Positions 9,119-17,513 of a stretch of DNA of 64,000 nucleotides are shown here, piece by piece. Each line of letters begins with the position of its first letter. The stretch's first letter is position 1. A model generated the notes under the pieces. That model saw only the letters and a list, made by a program, of their open reading frames with translations, searched no databases and was not told the origin of the DNA. Both the position numbers and the translations under genes were made by a program. Origin of the DNA: Pseudomonas sp. MIACH (lineage in GTDB: Bacteria > Pseudomonadota > Gammaproteobacteria > Pseudomonadales > Pseudomonadaceae); the NCBI RefSeq assembly GCF_001269925.1, contig NZ_LHVO01000035.1, forward strand, positions 20,640 to 84,639. Reading direction: 5' to 3'.

Positions 9119-10509
9119 CGTTTAGTCGCCCGTACCAGCAGTTGCTCAAGCAGCTTCAGGCCCAGCTCGATTTCCGGGTAGCTGATTTCCAGGGACGGTG
9201 CCAGGGTGATCACGTTTTTGTAGTAGCCGCCCACGTCGAGGATCAGGCCGAGTTTGCGCCCATCCACCACCATGTCGCCTTTCATGCCTTCTTCAACCAT
9301 GTAGTCCAGGGTCGCCTTGTCCGGCGTGAAGCCATCCGGGCCGCAGATTTCGCAGCGCAGGGCCAGGCCCAGGCCGTCGACGTCGCCGATGATCGGGAAA
9401 CGTTTCTGCAAGTCTTGCAGGCCTTCCAGGAAGAATTTGCCCTTGGCCATGACCATCGCGCCGTAGTCGACTTCGTTGGTCATCTTGAACATTTCCAGGC
9501 CCACCGCCGTGCCCAATGGGTTGGAGGCGAAGGTGGAGTGGGTCGAACCCGGTGGGAAGATCTTCGGGTTGATCAACTCTTCACGCGCCCAGATGCCGCC
9601 CAATGGGTTGAGGCCGTTGGTCAGCGCCTTGCCGAACACGATCACGTCCGGTTGCACGTCGAAGTGCTCGATGGACCACAGTTTGCCGGTGCGGTAGAAG
9701 CCCATCTGGATCTCGTCGGAGACCATCAGGATGCCGTGCTGATCCAGCACATGCTTGAGTTCGCGGTAGAAGTTCATCGGCGGAATCACGTAGCCGCCGG
9801 TGCCCTGGATCGGCTCGACGTAGAACGCGGCGTATTCACTCTGGCCGACTTTCGGGTCCCACACACCGTTGTATTCGGTCTCGAACAGACGCGCGAATTG
9901 CTGCACGCAGTGGCTGCCGTACTCTTCCTTGGTCATGCCTTTGGGGCCACGGAAGTGGTACGGGAACGGGATGAACTGCGCGCGCTCGCCGAAGTGGCCA
10001 TAGCGGCGACGGTAGCGATAGCTGGAGGTGATCGACGACGCGCCGAGGGTACGGCCGTGGTAGCCGCCTTCGAAGGCGAACATCAGGCTTTTGCCGTTGG
10101 TGGCGTTACGCACCACTTTCAGGGAGTCTTCGATCGACTGCGAGCCGCCGACGTTGAAGTGCACACGACCGTCGAGGCCGAATTTTTTCTTGGCGTCGAC
10201 GGCGATCATTTCCGACAGCTCGATCTTGCCTTTGTGCAGGTACTGGCTGGCGATTTGCGGCAGGGTGTCGATCTGCTGTTTCAGCGCGTTGTTCAGGCGC
10301 GGGTTGGCGTAGCCGAAGTTGACCGCCGAGTACCACATTTGCAGGTCGAGGTAGGCCTGGTCTTCGGTGTCCCACACGTAGGAGCCTTCGCAACGGCTGA
10401 AAATACGCGGCGGCTCGATGTAGTGGACGGTGTCGCCGTAGGAGCAGTACTTGGCTTCTTTATCCAGAAGGATCTGGTCTTCGGCAGTGGCGATACGGAT
10501 ATCAGACAT
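9115..10509 (-). CDS. Class III PLP-dependent aminotransferase
   Basis: 464 aa, fold type I. PLP contacts are visible: the aspartate in VSDEIQMGF and the Schiff-base lysine in FGKALTNGLNPLGG. GGSQSIEDSLK and FEGGYHGRT are the usual cofactor and phosphate-binding regions. It overlaps the HAD phosphatase gene by 8 bases upstream and the esterase gene by 4 bases downstream, so the three are one translational unit. The amino donor and acceptor cannot be read from the sequence. Pairing with a phosphatase suggests a pathway in which a phosphorylated keto compound is dephosphorylated and aminated. Confidence 0.8.
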   Translation of the reverse strand: MSDIRIATAEDQILLDKEAKYCSYGDTVHYIEPPRIFSRCEGSYVWDTEDQAYLDLQMWYSAVNFGYANPRLNNALKQQIDTLPQIASQYLHKGKIELSEMIAVDAKKKFGLDGRVHFNVGGSQSIEDSLKVVRNATNGKSLMFAFEGGYHGRTLGASSITSSYRYRRRYGHFGERAQFIPFPYHFRGPKGMTKEEYGSHCVQQFARLFETEYNGVWDPKVGQSEYAAFYVEPIQGTGGYVIPPMNFYRELKHVLDQHGILMVSDEIQMGFYRTGKLWSIEHFDVQPDVIVFGKALTNGLNPLGGIWAREELINPKIFPPGSTHSTFASNPLGTAVGLEMFKMTNEVDYGAMVMAKGKFFLEGLQDLQKRFPIIGDVDGLGLALRCEICGPDGFTPDKATLDYMVEEGMKGDMVVDGRKLGLILDVGGYYKNVITLAPSLEISYPEIELGLKLLEQLLVRATKR

Positions 10510-11203
10510 GGTGGAAGAGTTCCTGATTGTCGGCAGCAGTAAAGGTGGTGGCGTTGGCGGCGATGCCTTGCGGCAGTCGGGCGAGCAATGCAGGCACTTC
10601 GGCGAAGGTGTCGAAGCGCGCGTGAGGAATGTTGTTGGCCTCGCAGTACAGGGCGAGGCTGCCTTTGGCGAAGACGAAGTCGGCGGTGGAGGCCACGCAC
10701 ATGTCGGACTTGCCGTCGCCGATCACCAGCACACGCTTGTTGCGCGGGGTGGATTTGCACTTGCAGTTGCCGGACGCCGCGCGGCAGGCATCGCTGGAAT
10801 ACGGGAAGTCGATGCGCCAGCTGTTCTGGTCGACCTGGCGCAGGCGGTTGGCGAGGATCGGCAGCAAGGTCACGTAGTTGCGCGACAGAATCCGCGCGAT
10901 GCCTTGCTCGATGCCGTCGCTGACCACTTCGATGGACGCGCCCAGGCCCATGACGTGATCGACGAAATCCGGGAAGTCCGGGTCGATCTCGACGCTGTCG
11001 AAATACGCCAGCAGTTCAGCCGGGGTCGCCTGGATCAGCGCCAGTTGGCGGCTCAGGCATTCGCGGGAACCGATATGCCCATCCAGCCATTCCTGTTCGA
11101 TGGTTTCCCACTCGGGGCCGGCGAAGCGTTGGAGGACGTTGTCGATGACATCGGTGGGGGTAATGGTCCCGTCGAAGTCACACACGATATGCCAGTGGAT
11201 CAT
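10502..11203 (-). CDS. MtnX-like HAD-IB phosphatase
   Basis: 233 aa, cytoplasmic. HAD motif I is CDFDGTITPTD, motif II includes VVSDGIEQ, and motif IV is IGDGKSDMCVA. A short cysteine-rich stretch (CKCKST) lies before motif IV. The closest named relatives are MtnX-type 2-hydroxy-3-keto-5-methylthiopentenyl-1-phosphate phosphatases, but no other methionine-salvage gene is nearby, so a different phosphate ester is likely. First gene of a minus-strand run reaching to 3847. The start at 11203 is preceded by a modest AAGG. Confidence 0.75.
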   Translation of the reverse strand: MIHWHIVCDFDGTITPTDVIDNVLQRFAGPEWETIEQEWLDGHIGSRECLSRQLALIQATPAELLAYFDSVEIDPDFPDFVDHVMGLGASIEVVSDGIEQGIARILSRNYVTLLPILANRLRQVDQNSWRIDFPYSSDACRAASGNCKCKSTPRNKRVLVIGDGKSDMCVASTADFVFAKGSLALYCEANNIPHARFDTFAEVPALLARLPQGIAANATTFTAADNQELFHHV

Positions 11204-11318
11204 CTGCGTTTACCTTGAGGAGCGCGCTGTGTGCGCTTGCACAAGGGGTAGAGCAGGGAGTGTGCCAACTGGCTGAAGCCCGGCGGGGCTGGGGGCGCGC
11301 GGGGATATGTGTCGCAGG

Positions 11319-11344
11319 AGCTACAATTTTTGTAGCTTGCTACA
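11319..11344. promoter_or_regulatory. Candidate operator with three alternating TGTAGC/GCTACA half-sites
   Basis: In the 214-base divergent region between the HAD-phosphatase operon and mipA, half-sites GCTACA (11320-11325), TGTAGC (11331-11336) and GCTACA (11339-11344) form two overlapping palindromes. One is AGCTACAA-TTT-TTGTAGCT (11319-11337); the other is TGTAGC-TT-GCTACA (11331-11344). Such an arrangement is typical of a dimeric regulator binding site. The regulator is not identifiable here, and the rest of the gap shows nothing clear. Confidence 0.45.
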
Positions 11345-11417
11345 AACAAGATGAGTGCTTGCGCCAGGGACGCCCTTCGCGCGTTCATGCGCGCATGTCC
11401 AGAAAGGAAATCGCTCC

Positions 11418-12188
11418 ATGCTCAAACTCACTTCTGCTGTATTCGCCGGTTTACTGGGGCTGTGGGGTTATGCCGACACCGCCCTGGCCGCGCCGATCAC
11501 CGGAGAAGTCGGCGCTGGCCTCAGTTATCAGCCCCATGATCCGACCGGCAGCCGCTACGAAACCCGCCCCGTGCCCTACCTGGACCTGGACTGGGGCACT
11601 GTCAGCCTGAGCACCGATGACGGCCTGACCTGGAGCGCCCTCAACACCAACGGTTTGACGGCCGGCCCCTATATCAACTACCTGCAGGGGCGTACCTCCA
11701 ACGGTGAGCTGCAGGGCCTGCGCAATGTGTCGGACATGGCTGAAGTGGGCGGTTTTATTCAATACGCGCCGGCCGACTTCTGGCGCGTGTATGCCCGGAT
11801 GGGCCAGGCCGTCGGTGGCGGGCATTCCCAGAGCGGCGCGCTGGGCAAGGTCGGCGGCGAGCTGGGCTACCCACTGGGTGGCGGGGTTATCGGCAGCAGC
11901 GGCCTGGCGGCGAATTTTGCCGATGCGCGCCAGACCCAGACCTATTTCGGGGTCGACGCCAATGAATCTGCGGCCTCTGGTATTCGGCCGTATAACGCCA
12001 GCGGCGGCTTCCAGAACCTCACGTTGACCCAGAGTTTCGAGTTCCCCCTGGCCTCCAACTGGTCACTGCTGACCAGCGCCAGCTGGGTACACCTGGTGGG
12101 TTCGGCGGCCAACAGCAGCATCGTCAAGGAAACCGGCGACGTGAACCAGGGCCAGGTACAGACGGCGATCAGCTACAAGTTCGATTGA
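11418..12188 (+). CDS. MipA/OmpV family outer membrane protein
   Basis: 256 aa with a Sec signal peptide (MLKLTSAVFAGLLGLWGYA...ALAA). Alternating aromatic and polar strands and a C-terminal phenylalanine two residues from the end (SYKFD) fit an outer-membrane beta barrel of the MipA/OmpV family. The frame is open from 11355, but ATG 11418 is chosen because AGAAAGGA lies 9 bases upstream and the signal peptide begins there. It is transcribed divergently from the HAD-phosphatase operon and followed by a REP hairpin. MipA relatives act as scaffolds for murein enzymes or in antibiotic response; the role here is unknown. Confidence 0.75.
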   Translation: MLKLTSAVFAGLLGLWGYADTALAAPITGEVGAGLSYQPHDPTGSRYETRPVPYLDLDWGTVSLSTDDGLTWSALNTNGLTAGPYINYLQGRTSNGELQGLRNVSDMAEVGGFIQYAPADFWRVYARMGQAVGGGHSQSGALGKVGGELGYPLGGGVIGSSGLAANFADARQTQTYFGVDANESAASGIRPYNASGGFQNLTLTQSFEFPLASNWSLLTSASWVHLVGSAANSSIVKETGDVNQGQVQTAISYKFD

Positions 12189-12202
12189 TCACTTCGGACA
12201 AC

Positions 12203-12234
12203 ATGTGGGAGGGAGCAAGCCCCCTCCCACATGG
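12203..12234. repeat. REP hairpin after the mipA-like gene
   Basis: A 12-base arm CATGTGGGAGGG (12203-12214) pairs with CCCTCCCACATG (12223-12234) across an 8-base loop. It is a REP family common in P. fluorescens and sits between two convergent genes, where it could act as a bidirectional transcription end or mRNA-stability element. Confidence 0.75.
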
Positions 12235-12243
12235 GGCCGGATT

Positions 12244-12648
12244 TCAGTTTTCCTCGCCCTCGGCCAGCAGCGCGATTCCGCCGATAATCACCGCAACGCC
12301 TACCCAGTGCAGCGGGCTGATATGTTCCCCCAGCCCCAGCCACGAACCGAGCAACACCACCACAAACACCAGCGAACTCAGCGGGAACGCCAGGGATAAA
12401 CTGCTGCGCCGCAGGATCAGCATCCACACGAAAAACGCGCCGATATAACTGGCGATCGCCGCCAGGATCCCCGGGTTGCGCGCCACCTCGGACAACCACT
12501 GCCAATTGAAATCCATCTGCCCCAACTGGTCGCCGGCAACCTTGGTAAACAGCTGCCCGGCACTCTCGGTGCAGATCAGCAAGGCCCACAGCACCACGGT
12601 GCCAAGGCGCCCATGCAACCAACCGGTATTCATCGTTTGCGTACTCAT
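12244..12648 (-). CDS. Small multidrug resistance/EamA-type transporter subunit 2
   Basis: 134 aa with four transmembrane helices, the size of one SMR/ArnF-like protomer. The first helix contains ALLICTESAGQLFTKV, in which a glutamate occupies the position of the essential acid of SMR proteins. The frame is open to 12870, but ATG 12648 is chosen because it overlaps the stop of the partner gene by 4 bases (ATGA). The two SMR-size genes probably encode a heterodimeric exporter or flippase. Both follow an arginase-like gene. Confidence 0.75.
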   Translation of the reverse strand: MSTQTMNTGWLHGRLGTVVLWALLICTESAGQLFTKVAGDQLGQMDFNWQWLSEVARNPGILAAIASYIGAFFVWMLILRRSSLSLAFPLSSLVFVVVLLGSWLGLGEHISPLHWVGVAVIIGGIALLAEGEEN

Positions 12649-13025
12649 GCCTGACTCCCTGCAATCGCTACCAGCATCACACCCAAGGTAATCACCAGGG
12701 TGCCCATCCAACGCCGGCGGCTGACGGTTTCGCCCAGTACCACCTTGCCGGCCAGCACCACGCCGCAATAGGCCAGCGCCGCTGCCGGAAACAACAGGCT
12801 CAACGGCGCACGAGACAGCGCTTCGAGCCACACGAAAAACTCGATTGCGTAGGCACCGATCCCCGCCCACAGCAGCGGCGCATTAAATACCTGGCCCCAG
12901 AACGCATTCAGGCGAAAGCCGCCGTCCAGCTCCGGCAAACGGTCCAGGCCGAGCTTGAAACACAGTTGGCCGATCACATCGAGCACGATGGAAAAGGCCA
13001 CCAGCAACACCACGGTCAGGGTCAC
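12645..13025 (-). CDS. Small multidrug resistance/EamA-type transporter subunit 1
   Basis: 126 aa with four hydrophobic helices. The first helix carries LDVIGQLCFKLGLD, placing an aspartate where SMR proteins have their key glutamate. It has a GTG start that overlaps the stop of the arginase-like gene by 4 bases and is followed by the second subunit with another 4-base overlap. Paired SMR genes in this arrangement usually work as a heterodimer. The substrate is unknown; the linked ureohydrolase-like gene makes a guanidino or polyamine-type compound worth considering. Confidence 0.7.
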   Translation of the reverse strand: MTLTVVLLVAFSIVLDVIGQLCFKLGLDRLPELDGGFRLNAFWGQVFNAPLLWAGIGAYAIEFFVWLEALSRAPLSLLFPAAALAYCGVVLAGKVVLGETVSRRRWMGTLVITLGVMLVAIAGSQA

Positions 13026-13942
13026 GGGAACAGCTCCTCAAACAGATCGATCAGGGCTTCATTGGTAGCGGCGTTGCGCTGCAAATCCTCCGGGCTCCAG
13101 CGCTCCGGTGGCGGCTGGTCGGACTTGGCTTCCCAACGCTTGAACGCATTGCTGAAGGCCGGCGTGGCGAACTCGCCGCACACGTCGATGCCGATAATCC
13201 GTTTACCCGCCGCCAACGCCCGCAAGGCTTGCAACAAGTGGGTCAGGCGCATGCCGCCCTGGTCCCAGTTGGTGGCGGCGTCTTCACTGGCCAGCACGTC
13301 TTTGTCGATGGTGATCCAGATCGCTTCGGTGGGCAGGCTGGCGATCATCTGTTCGAGAAATGCTGCCCAGTCCAACTCCGCCAGGTTGCGCCAGTGCAGG
13401 TGGTTTTCCTGCTGCTGGTGACCGGCACCATCGCCGACCCGACCCCAGACTTTCGACGGCGGGTGCTGCCAGGGAAACAACTGCAAGTGCCCACGCTTGA
13501 GGGCGCCGAGGTTGCCGCCGCGCAGTTGCGGGTTATGCAGGTCATCGCTGCACGGGCCGAGGGTGACGATGCGCTTGATCGCCGGCATCTTCAGCGCGCG
13601 GTTGACCCACGAGCCACAGTGGCGCTTGGGCGCAAAGCGCACCCAGTCGGGGTGGTTGTCGAAGTGGATCAGGCTGATGGGTTCTTTCAGGTCGGCCAGA
13701 AACGCCGGGGTCAGGTGGTGATAATCGCCGGAGCCGACGAACAGGATCTCCGGGCGCGCATCCGTAGGCCGGGGCCGCTGGGCCAGGCGTTCGGCAAAGC
13801 GCTTCCAGGTTTTTTCGCTGGACCACAGGCGCAGCTTCGGGCCCAGGTCCAGCAGGTCGATGCGCGTGGCACGGCCACTGGCCAACCGCCGGGCAATCGG
13901 TGCCTGACCGGTGAGGCTGTGGTCGAGGTCAAGAATATTCAA
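13022..13942 (-). CDS. Arginase/agmatinase-fold protein
   Basis: 306 aa, cytoplasmic. The metal-binding signatures of the ureohydrolase fold are present in divergent form: GSGDYHH, HFDNHPDW (for the usual DAHxD) and ITIDKDVL (for SIDxDxxDP). Acidic and histidine ligands are kept, but the surrounding substrate residues differ from true arginases, so the reaction may not be arginine hydrolysis. The start is TTG 13942: AGGGGA lies 9 bases upstream, an in-frame stop sits a few codons further upstream, and no ATG occurs early in the frame. First gene of a coupled operon with two SMR-like transporters. Confidence 0.7.
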   Translation of the reverse strand: MNILDLDHSLTGQAPIARRLASGRATRIDLLDLGPKLRLWSSEKTWKRFAERLAQRPRPTDARPEILFVGSGDYHHLTPAFLADLKEPISLIHFDNHPDWVRFAPKRHCGSWVNRALKMPAIKRIVTLGPCSDDLHNPQLRGGNLGALKRGHLQLFPWQHPPSKVWGRVGDGAGHQQQENHLHWRNLAELDWAAFLEQMIASLPTEAIWITIDKDVLASEDAATNWDQGGMRLTHLLQALRALAAGKRIIGIDVCGEFATPAFSNAFKRWEAKSDQPPPERWSPEDLQRNAATNEALIDLFEELFP

Positions 13943-14016
13943 GGTGATATTTCCCCTATGGCTTTAGGGGGTCAATGCAAGGGGCGGGCCAGCGCTTACC
14001 TCAAGGTCAGTGAGAA

Positions 14017-14054
14017 CCACATGTGGAAGGGGGCTTACTCCCTCCCACATGTGG
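14017..14054. repeat. REP-type hairpin upstream of the arginase-like operon
   Basis: 15-base arms at 14017-14031 (CCACATGTGGAAGGG) and 14040-14054 pair with one G-T mismatch around an 8-base loop. It belongs to the TGTGGGAGGG REP family and lies in the 126-base gap between the FrnE-like gene and the arginase-like operon, downstream of the former on the minus strand. Confidence 0.65.
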
Positions 14055-14068
14055 ATCAGTGTTCGACT

Positions 14069-14722
14069 TTAGTTTTTGGCTTCGCTGATGATCTGGCGAA
14101 TCGCACCGACAAAGGCTTCGGCCGGCTGGCCACCGCTGACGGCGTACTGGTCGTTGAACACGATGGTCGGCACCGACGTCACCCCACGGGATATCCACAA
14201 CTGCTCTTGCTCGCGGACTTCGGCGGCGTATTCATCGGAGGCGAGAATCTCGGCGGCGCGCTTTATATCCAGGCCGACACTTTCAGCGATGATCGCCAGG
14301 GTGGCGTGATCGGAAGGGTCCTGGCCATCGGTGAAGTAGGCTTTGAACAACGCTTCCTTGAGGTTGTACTGCAAGCCTTCGAGCCCGGCCCAATGCAACA
14401 GGCGGTGTGCGTCGAAGGTGTTGTAGATACGGCTTTGGCCGTCGGTGCGAAAGGCAAAGCCCAGCTCGGCGCCCATGTCGCGGATGCGTGCACGGTTGGC
14501 CTGGGATTCTTCAGCCGTGGAGCCGTATTTCTCGGTGATGTGTTCGACGATGTTCTGCCCGATGGCGGGCATGTTCGGGTTCAGTTCGAACGGCTGGAAA
14601 TGGATCTCGGCCTGCACCTCGGTGCCGAGCTGGTCAAGGGCTTCGGTCAGGCCGCGCAGGCCAATGATGCACCAGGGGCAGGACACGTCGCTGACGAAAT
14701 CGATTTTCAGGGGAGTACTCAT
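14069..14722 (-). CDS. DsbA family oxidoreductase, FrnE-like
   Basis: 217 aa without signal peptide, thus cytoplasmic. The thioredoxin-fold active site CPWC appears in SDVSCPWCIIG near the N-terminus, and the cis-proline region is GVTSVPTIVFND. This matches FrnE/2-hydroxychromene-2-carboxylate isomerase-like DsbA proteins, often tied to oxidative stress or disulfide exchange. ATG 14722 (MSTPLK) is chosen over the longer open frame to 14830 because the fold begins at once and GAGG precedes it. Confidence 0.8.
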   Translation of the reverse strand: MSTPLKIDFVSDVSCPWCIIGLRGLTEALDQLGTEVQAEIHFQPFELNPNMPAIGQNIVEHITEKYGSTAEESQANRARIRDMGAELGFAFRTDGQSRIYNTFDAHRLLHWAGLEGLQYNLKEALFKAYFTDGQDPSDHATLAIIAESVGLDIKRAAEILASDEYAAEVREQEQLWISRGVTSVPTIVFNDQYAVSGGQPAEAFVGAIRQIISEAKN

Positions 14723-14777
14723 GGTAGGCAACCTCGCAGGCTTCAATACGCCGTAAAGGTTGCACGATACACCAATG

Positions 14778-15797
14778 TCACAGCAGCTTCGAAGGCGCGA
14801 CCGGATCGATCTGCGCCCAATGGGCGGCATCTTCGCGATGGGCTTGCAGGTACGGCAACACCGCCGTCAGCAGCGGCGCCTTGAACGCTTCCTGGAAACG
14901 ATGGGCCATGCCAGGAATCAACTTCAACTGGCTGCCCTGGATATGCGCTGCCAGGTGCACGCCGTGCATCACCGGCAGCAACGGATCAGCGGTGCCGTGG
15001 ACCACCAGCGTCGGTACACGCAGTTGGTTGAGCAGCGGCACACGGCTCGGTTCAGCGAGGATCGCCATGATCTGGCGCTTCACGCCGTCCGGGTTGAAGG
15101 CGCGGTCGTAGGACAGCGCCGCCTGGTGCAGCAAGGCCTGGCGATCGTCCTTGACGTTCGGACTGCCCAGCGCCGCGAGCAAGTCGGCCTGCTGCTCCAG
15201 CGCCACTTCGCGATTCGGCGCGCTGCGGCGCGACAACAATTGCACCAGCGCCGCATTCGGGGCCGGCAAGCCTTCGGCGCCGGAGCTGGTCATGATCAGG
15301 GTCAGGCTTTCCACGCGCTGCGGCGCCATCGCCGCCAGGTGCTGGGCAATCATGCCGCCCATGCTCGCACCCAGTACGTGGAACTGCTGGATCTGCAAGG
15401 CATCCATCAAGCCCAGGGCGTCATCAGCCATGTCCGTCAGCGTGTACGGCGCCGATACCGGCAGGCCGAGCTTGTAGCGCAGCACTTCAAAGGTCAGGTT
15501 GGCGCTCGCCGGCGCCTGGCGCCAGGTGGACAGGCCCACATCGCGGTTGTCATAGCGGATCACCCGGAAACCCTGCTGGCACAGGGCGACGACGACTTCG
15601 TCGGGCCAGTGGATCAGTTGCCCGCCCAGGCCCATAACCAGCAGCAAGGCCGGGTCGGACGCACGGCCGATACTCTGGTAGGCGATACTCACCTGGGCCA
15701 GGTCGACCGTTTGGGTCGGGACATTGACATCACATCGAGAAGCCGCAAAAGACGGCAGGCCGAACAGTAGAGCGGCCAGTAAAAGCAACACGCGCAT
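14778..15797 (-). CDS. Secreted alpha/beta hydrolase
   Basis: 339 aa with a Sec signal peptide ([19 protein letters not shown]). The nucleophile elbow is GASMGGMIA, the acid is in [10 protein letters not shown], and the histidine is in PGMAHRF. The frame is open to 15926, but the start at 15797 gives the signal peptide. It is divergent from metR, an arrangement also known in P. aeruginosa (hydrolase next to metR), and the shared gap contains a perfect MetR-type box, so MetR may control it. Substrate unknown. Confidence 0.8.
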   Translation of the reverse strand: MRVLLLLAALLFGLPSFAASRCDVNVPTQTVDLAQVSIAYQSIGRASDPALLLVMGLGGQLIHWPDEVVVALCQQGFRVIRYDNRDVGLSTWRQAPASANLTFEVLRYKLGLPVSAPYTLTDMADDALGLMDALQIQQFHVLGASMGGMIAQHLAAMAPQRVESLTLIMTSSGAEGLPAPNAALVQLLSRRSAPNREVALEQQADLLAALGSPNVKDDRQALLHQAALSYDRAFNPDGVKRQIMAILAEPSRVPLLNQLRVPTLVVHGTADPLLPVMHGVHLAAHIQGSQLKLIPGMAHRFQEAFKAPLLTAVLPYLQAHREDAAHWAQIDPVAPSKLL

Positions 15798-15840
15798 GAA
15801 AAACACCGAAACGCAGAACCCCAGTAGAGCGCGAGTCTGA

Positions 15841-15853
15841 TGAAGTTTGTTCA
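15841..15853. promoter_or_regulatory. Candidate MetR binding site
   Basis: TGAAGTTTGTTCA fits the MetR consensus TGAA-N5-TTCA, including the A/T at the centre. It lies in the 182-base region between the secreted hydrolase gene (start 44 bases away) and metR (start 127 bases away), well placed for autoregulation of metR and control of the hydrolase. Confidence 0.6.
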
Positions 15854-15979
15854 AGCGCGCTGCCACAGTTCCATGACAGTTTGATGAAGAGTGCCCGGCG
15901 GTCATGGTCGACATGGATTGCAACATGAGACAAACTCACGCGATTCGAATTCGTCACAAATTGTCTTCATGGAGAGCCC

Positions 15980-16897
15980 GTGCTCGAAATCCGTCATCTC
16001 AAGACCCTGCACGCCTTGCGCGAAGCCGACAGCCTGGTAGAGGCCGCCGAGCGCCTGCACCTGACACAATCGGCCTTGTCCCATCAGTTCAAGGAGCTGG
16101 AAGAGCGCCTGGGCATGCCGCTGTTCGTGCGCAAGACCAAACCCGTGCGCTTCACCAGCGCGGGTCTGCGCCTGCTGCAACTGGCCGACGCCACCCTGCC
16201 CCTGCTACGCGGCGCCGAGCGCGACATCGCGCGTTTGGCCGGTGGCACCGCCGGGCGCTTGCACATGGCGATCGAGTGCCACAGTTGTTTCCAGTGGCTG
16301 ATGCCGACCATCGACCAGTTCCGCGATGCCTGGCCGGAGGTCGAGCTGGACCTGGCCTCGGGCTTTGCGTTCGCGCCACTGCCGGCCCTGGCCCGTGGCG
16401 ACCTGGACCTGGTGGTGACCTCCGACCCGCTGGAGCTGCCGGGTATCACCTATGTGCCGCTGTTCACCTACGAAGCCATGCTCGCGGTGGCAAACCAGCA
16501 CGCGCTGGCGAACAAGGCGTACATCGTGCCCGAAGACCTGCTGACCGAAACCCTGATCACCTACCCGGTGGAACGCGACCGCCTGGACATCTTCACCCGC
16601 TTCCTGGAACCGGCCGACGTGGAACCGGCCCAGGTGCGCACCTCGGAACTCACGGTGATGATGATGCAACTGGTGGCCAGCGGCCGTGGCGTGTGCGGCA
16701 TGCCCCATTGGGCACTGCATGAATACAGCTCGCGCGGCTACGTGAAGGCCAAGCGTCTGGGCGAGAAAGGCTTGTTTGCGACGCTGTATGCGGGGATTCG
16801 TGCGGACATGCTGGATGCGCCGTATATGCGCGACTTTTTGCTGACGGCCAAGGACACGTCGTTTTCAACCCTGGATGGCGTCAGCGCGGTACGCTGA
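15980..16897 (+). CDS. metR: LysR-type regulator MetR
   Basis: 305 aa. The N-terminal winged HTH (AERLHLTQSALSHQFKELEERLG) is followed by a LysR co-inducer domain. The opening MLEIRHLKTLHALREADSLVEAAERL and the ECHSCFQWL segment at the start of the effector domain are typical of MetR, the homocysteine-responsive activator of methionine synthesis genes. The start is GTG at 15980 with GGAGAG at 15971-15976. It is divergent from a secreted hydrolase gene with a MetR box between them. Confidence 0.85.
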   Translation: MLEIRHLKTLHALREADSLVEAAERLHLTQSALSHQFKELEERLGMPLFVRKTKPVRFTSAGLRLLQLADATLPLLRGAERDIARLAGGTAGRLHMAIECHSCFQWLMPTIDQFRDAWPEVELDLASGFAFAPLPALARGDLDLVVTSDPLELPGITYVPLFTYEAMLAVANQHALANKAYIVPEDLLTETLITYPVERDRLDIFTRFLEPADVEPAQVRTSELTVMMMQLVASGRGVCGMPHWALHEYSSRGYVKAKRLGEKGLFATLYAGIRADMLDAPYMRDFLLTAKDTSFSTLDGVSAVR

Positions 16898-16914
16898 AAC
16901 CACACCGTTCCAAA

Positions 16915-16992
16915 TGTGGGAGGGGCAAGTCCTAATGCCGGTCAGTTAAGGAGGAACACTGTAACTGTGGCGAGCGGGCTTGCCCCCTCCTA
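16915..16992. repeat. Degenerate REPIN between metR and the GNAT gene
   Basis: TGTGGGAGGGGCAAG (16915-16929) and CTTGCCCCCTCCTA (16979-16992) form imperfect inverted arms about 50 bases apart. It is a diverged REP doublet of the TGTGGGAGGG family placed between two convergent genes. Confidence 0.6.
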
Positions 16993-17001
16993 CCTTGGAT
17001 C

Positions 17002-17508
17002 TCAGTGCGCCGTGAGTTCGCGCCACATGTAGATTTTGTCGAAGTAGTCCACGCCCACCCGTACCGCCAGCGGCTCCAGGCCGTACTGGATAAACCCGCA
17101 GCGTCGGTACAGCGCAAACGCTGCATCGTTGCCGGCGGTGACGGTCAGTTGGATCACTTTGAGCCGCGGATGTCGGCGCGCTTCATCCAGCGCTGCCTCG
17201 ACCAATCGCCGGCCCAAGCCTTTGTGCTGGTAAGCCGCGTTCACGTACATGCCGAACAGGGTCACCTTGTGCCGCGCCTTCTCCCGAGGTTCGAAGGCCA
17301 GGCCGACGATGCCGGCCAGTTCCCCGTCGACGTACGCGCCGAGCAAACGGTCCAGCGGGCTCTCCAGGCGCTTTTCCCACCAGCTCAACGGCATGGCTGC
17401 ACGCTCGGACACACTAGAAGTGAACGCCTGGGGATAAGCGCCATACGCCTCCAGCATCAACGCTCGATAAGCCTCGGCGTCGTTGGCCCCCAGCGCACGG
17501 ATGCTCAT
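17002..17508 (-). CDS. GNAT family N-acetyltransferase
   Basis: 168 aa. A single GNAT domain carries the acetyl-CoA pyrophosphate-binding motif as QHKGLGRRLVEAAL, followed by LTVTAGNDAAFALYRRCGF, a common end of motif B. It sits 5 bases after a NUDIX gene and is probably co-transcribed with it. Acceptor unknown. Confidence 0.75.
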   Translation of the reverse strand: MSIRALGANDAEAYRALMLEAYGAYPQAFTSSVSERAAMPLSWWEKRLESPLDRLLGAYVDGELAGIVGLAFEPREKARHKVTLFGMYVNAAYQHKGLGRRLVEAALDEARRHPRLKVIQLTVTAGNDAAFALYRRCGFIQYGLEPLAVRVGVDYFDKIYMWRELTAH

Positions 17509-17513
17509 TCGCG

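Noticed and set aside
9142..10542. 466-codon plus-strand frame opposite the aminotransferase
   Set aside because: The aminotransferase is clear, and the antisense product is a valine- and histidine-rich shadow.
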